From assembly GCF_000317025.1 (NCBI RefSeq), contig NC_019689.1:1005501-1069500 (forward strand): a stretch of DNA of 64,000 bases. The letters are read 5' to 3'. Positions within the stretch are counted from its first letter, which is position 1; every line of letters starts with the position of its first letter. The notes under the pieces are model-generated. The model was not told the DNA's origin and made no database searches. It worked only from the letters and a program-made list of their open reading frames with translations. Shown one piece after another: positions 63,922 through 64,000 of this stretch. The translations under genes and the position numbers were made by a program. The DNA is from Pleurocapsa sp. PCC 7327. Its GTDB lineage: Bacteria > Cyanobacteriota > Cyanobacteriia > Cyanobacteriales > Microcystaceae.

Positions 63922-64000
63922 TCATTTTGGCAAAATTAAGATAAAGCAAACCATAGAAAATTCTGAAAATTTTATAAAGATACTTTCTGTTGACTCGACG

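Overview
This window is chromosomal DNA from a cyanobacterium. The evidence is the very frequent HIP1 octamer (GCGATCGC) and a gene set typical of cyanobacteria: a Cph1-type phytochrome with an Rcp1-type regulator, a DevBCA exporter, NdhD, Ycf20, a Tic21/DUF3611 homologue, NatE, a plant-type glycerate kinase and a PixJ-like photoreceptor. Nothing here fixes the genus. I see no rRNA, tRNA or CRISPR array.

Layout. 1-1.6 kb: a glycosyltransferase gene between two 182-bp direct repeats. 1.7-4.4 kb: the phytochrome two-component pair. 5.3-9.5 kb: FtsH, a DUF4126 membrane protein and glutamate dehydrogenase. 9.6-13.5 kb: devB-devC-devA, split by an antiparallel four-helix-bundle gene. 13.5-20.7 kb: an M48 protease, an AI-2E family permease and a 1615-residue TamB homologue, all on the minus strand. 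20.9-22.7 kb: a tiny lipoprotein and an HhoA/DegP lipoprotein protease. 23-24.6 kb: a DUF5132 protein and an HMA-like protein flanking the remains of a P-type metal ATPase. 25-27.7 kb: a sphingolipid-desaturase-like enzyme and unrecognised genes, one of them broken. 27.8-32.3 kb: NurA, GatA and an alpha/beta hydrolase. 32.4-36.8 kb: a NACHT NTPase with HEAT repeats and a DUF1517-like protein. 38.3-42.3 kb: a photoreceptor-type chemoreceptor and a CheW-receiver protein. 42.4-50 kb: NdhD, an SGNH hydrolase, cytosine deaminase, a holin-like protein, a pentapeptide protein and a frameshifted gamma-glutamyltransferase. 50-56.6 kb: a PemK-type toxin-antitoxin pair, a flavoprotein oxidase, a TVP38 protein, a GT-C glycosyltransferase, a creatininase and a transposon-interrupted HD hydrolase. 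56.6-64 kb: NatE, a ferredoxin, DUF3611-Ycf20-glycerate kinase, a broken GxxExxY gene, an FdhF/YdeP molybdoenzyme and a purU remnant.

Three themes stand out. First, light sensing: a canonical phytochrome, and a chemoreceptor with two GAF domains that each carry the paired cysteines of DXCF cyanobacteriochromes plus a LOV-like domain whose photoactive cysteine is tyrosine. Second, possible defence and conflict: a NACHT-HEAT NTPase with an unassigned C-terminal domain, and a PemK module. Third, extensive decay and small mobile DNA. At least seven genes are broken or reduced to remnants: the P-type ATPase, an unrecognised gene near 27.5 kb, an AAA+ ATPase, ggt, the HD hydrolase, GxxExxY and purU. 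A family of multi-hairpin elements recurs four times. One copy is a 135-bp element with 17-bp terminal inverted repeats and a 9-bp target duplication inside the HD gene, so insertion can be read directly from the sequence.
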